Of a stretch of DNA of 64,000 nt, positions 62,724 to 64,000 are shown piece after piece. A model generated the notes under the pieces. It ran no database searches. It had not been told where the DNA came from and worked only from the letters and a program-made list of their open reading frames with translations. Where the stretch lies: contig NZ_JAOCCU010000022.1 in NCBI RefSeq assembly GCF_029840635.1, positions 1 through 64,000 on the forward strand. Direction: 5' to 3'. The translations under genes and the position numbers were made by a program. The DNA is from Mitsuaria sp. GD03876. GTDB lineage: Bacteria; Pseudomonadota; Gammaproteobacteria; Burkholderiales; Burkholderiaceae_C. Within the stretch, counting starts at the first letter, position 1, and each line of letters opens with the position of its first letter.

Positions 62724-64000
62724 ATGGTTCACGTTCCCGCCTTCCCGGTCCCTTCCTCGTCCGCGAGTCCCCTCATGGCCATCGCTTCCGCACTTCTCCA
62801 GCGCTTGTCGCCGCTCGCGATGCGGCGCTCGCTCCCATGGCTGTCCGCGCTGCTGATGGCGCCGCTGCTGATGCTGGTGCTGGCCTTGTCCGCGCCGGGC
62901 GCGCAGGCGCAGTCGCCACAGTCCTACGTGCGCGAGGGCTTCAACAACGTCGGCGCGAAGGAAGGGCGCTACTGGGTCGACATCAACAACGACGCCCGCG
63001 ACGACCTGTGTTTCCTGGTCGACAACACGCGGCTGGATTGCTACCTGTCGGACGGCGCGGTGCTTGCGTCCTCGCCGGTCAGCTTCGGACAGGTCGGCTG
63101 GACCTTCCCGGAGACGGTGCGCTGGGTCGACCAGAACGGCGACGGCAAGGTCGACTTCTGCAAGGTCGCCGAGCGCGAGGGTGGCGCGGGCTTCGCCGTC
63201 GAATGCCGGCTGGGCACGGATTTCCTTTGGGGCACGGTGTCCGATCCGGTCGGTCCGACCCACGTGCGCTACATGCCGTTCGTGAATCGTCCGGGTCCTG
63301 TCGAGCGCGGTGATTTCACCTTCGCCGACCTCGACGGCGACAACCGCACCGACTACTGCGTGCTGATCAAGACCGGCGGCGGCAGCAGCCGGATCGAATG
63401 CACGATGGCCAGCACCGGTGGCTTCACGCTGCTGCCCAACTGGGGCACGGTGGCGCTGTCCGACGTCTCCATCGAGGACCTGCGCAAGGGCGGCTTCCAC
63501 GACGTCAACGGCGACGGCTACCAGGACTACTGCTTCATCTGGAAGAACGCGACGCGCTGCCTGCTGGGCACGAAGAACGGTCCGTTCACCGGCGGCGAGT
63601 CGCGCTCGACCGACCTCGGTCCCGGCAACGAGGAGTCGGGCTCCGCCTTCATCGACATCAACGGCGACGGCAAGACCGACTACTGCCGCGCGACCAACAC
63701 CTCGGGCCAGCGCCGCATCGCCTGCCGGCTGTCGATGGGCCTGGGCTGGCTGGGCAGCGACGTGGTCACGGAACCGACCGACACCGGCTGGTTCGCGCGC
63801 TGGTGGGTCGACGTCAACGGCGACGGCAACCCGGACTACTGCCGAGCCGTCGGCGGCGGCAATCCGCATGAGAACGAGTGGCAGAACTCGACCAACTCGA
63901 TGCTGTGCCGCTTGACCTCGGGCGACGCGCAGGTCTTCGCCAACTCGGACGTGCAGCTGCATTGGCAGAACTTCGGCATCCCGGATACGGGGCGCGGCTT
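62724..64000 (+). CDS. Exported FG-GAP/VCBS repeat protein, 3' end missing
   Basis: The frame is open from ATG 62724 to the window end (425 codons visible). A signal peptide (SALLMAPLLMLVLALSAPGAQAQ region) is present; ATG 62820 is an alternative start. Six calcium-binding D-x-N-x-D-G-x-x-D type loops occur (DINNDARDD, DQNGDGKVD, DLDGDNRTD, DVNGDGYQD, DINGDGKTD, DVNGDGNPD). Each is followed by a Cys within three residues and a second Cys about 9-23 residues later. This fits FG-GAP beta-propeller blades with an added disulfide. It lies eight bases after the SpvB-domain gene and probably continues toward RHS-like sequence beyond the edge. Confidence 0.85.
   Translation, partial: MVHVPAFPVPSSSASPLMAIASALLQRLSPLAMRRSLPWLSALLMAPLLMLVLALSAPGAQAQSPQSYVREGFNNVGAKEGRYWVDINNDARDDLCFLVDNTRLDCYLSDGAVLASSPVSFGQVGWTFPETVRWVDQNGDGKVDFCKVAEREGGAGFAVECRLGTDFLWGTVSDPVGPTHVRYMPFVNRPGPVERGDFTFADLDGDNRTDYCVLIKTGGGSSRIECTMASTGGFTLLPNWGTVALSDVSIEDLRKGGFHDVNGDGYQDYCFIWKNATRCLLGTKNGPFTGGESRSTDLGPGNEESGSAFIDINGDGKTDYCRATNTSGQRRIACRLSMGLGWLGSDVVTEPTDTGWFARWWVDVNGDGNPDYCRAVGGGNPHENEWQNSTNSMLCRLTSGDAQVFANSDVQLHWQNFGIPDTGRG

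Overview
The window is high-GC DNA (mostly around 70% by eye) from a member of the Burkholderiales. The evidence is gene content: a betaproteobacterial sdhCDABE-gltA operon preceded by a GntR regulator and mdh, AcnB, a Bug-family binding protein, a PEP-CTERM protein and SpvB/FG-GAP surface proteins. A Roseateles/Mitsuaria-like genus is my inference. No rRNA, tRNA, CRISPR array, insertion sequence or integrase was seen.

Layout. 1-7.9 kb: start of a lipoprotein gene (minus), a two-domain KaiC-like ATPase coupled to a hybrid histidine kinase, a divergent pair of DJ-1/PfpI proteins (a GlxA-type regulator with a shortened AraC domain and an isonitrile-hydratase-like enzyme), then dialkylglycine decarboxylase with a LysR regulator. 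7.9-14 kb: an operon of two uncharacterised lipoproteins and a small protein, a YcxB-like protein, a PEP-CTERM protein, a lower-GC orphan gene and a coupled XRE-cupin/GNAT pair. 14-24 kb: a CheB-CheR-PAS-kinase fusion with a response regulator, and a siderophore-receptor/PepSY/membrane-protein/DUF3325 operon. 24-32.4 kb: PhoD, a Bug protein, a TetR-controlled membrane protein, a trypsin-like protein, an Fe-alcohol dehydrogenase, an esterase and a thioesterase-acetyltransferase fusion. 32.5-34.5 kb: a two-gene Septu (PtuA/PtuB) anti-phage system of visibly lower GC. 34.6-37.9 kb: an ECF sigma/anti-sigma pair with DUF3455, TPR and Cu/Zn-SOD genes. 38-50.7 kb: a TCA-cycle region (acnB, VapBC, an HpcH/HpaI family gene, mdh, gntR, sdhCDABE, gltA). 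50.9-56.6 kb: a LacI-regulated nucleoside-salvage cluster (ribokinase, nucleoside hydrolase, deaminase) and a solute-binding protein. 56.6-61.3 kb: a NarL-type regulator with a 7TM-DISM kinase and a degenerate EAL-HDOD protein. 61.5-64 kb: a short SpvB-domain protein and an exported FG-GAP protein that runs off the edge.

The most unusual property is a set of hexanucleotide microsatellites lying in frame inside unrelated genes: a LysR effector domain (Thr-Asp), a YcxB-like protein (Glu-Pro), and two neighbouring iron-uptake membrane proteins (Thr-Ser and Ala-Thr). A heptanucleotide tract lies in the promoter region of the PEP-CTERM gene. Period-six tracts can change length without breaking the frame. 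Several perfect palindromes next to regulator genes (TetR, LacI, GntR, XRE) give testable regulons.
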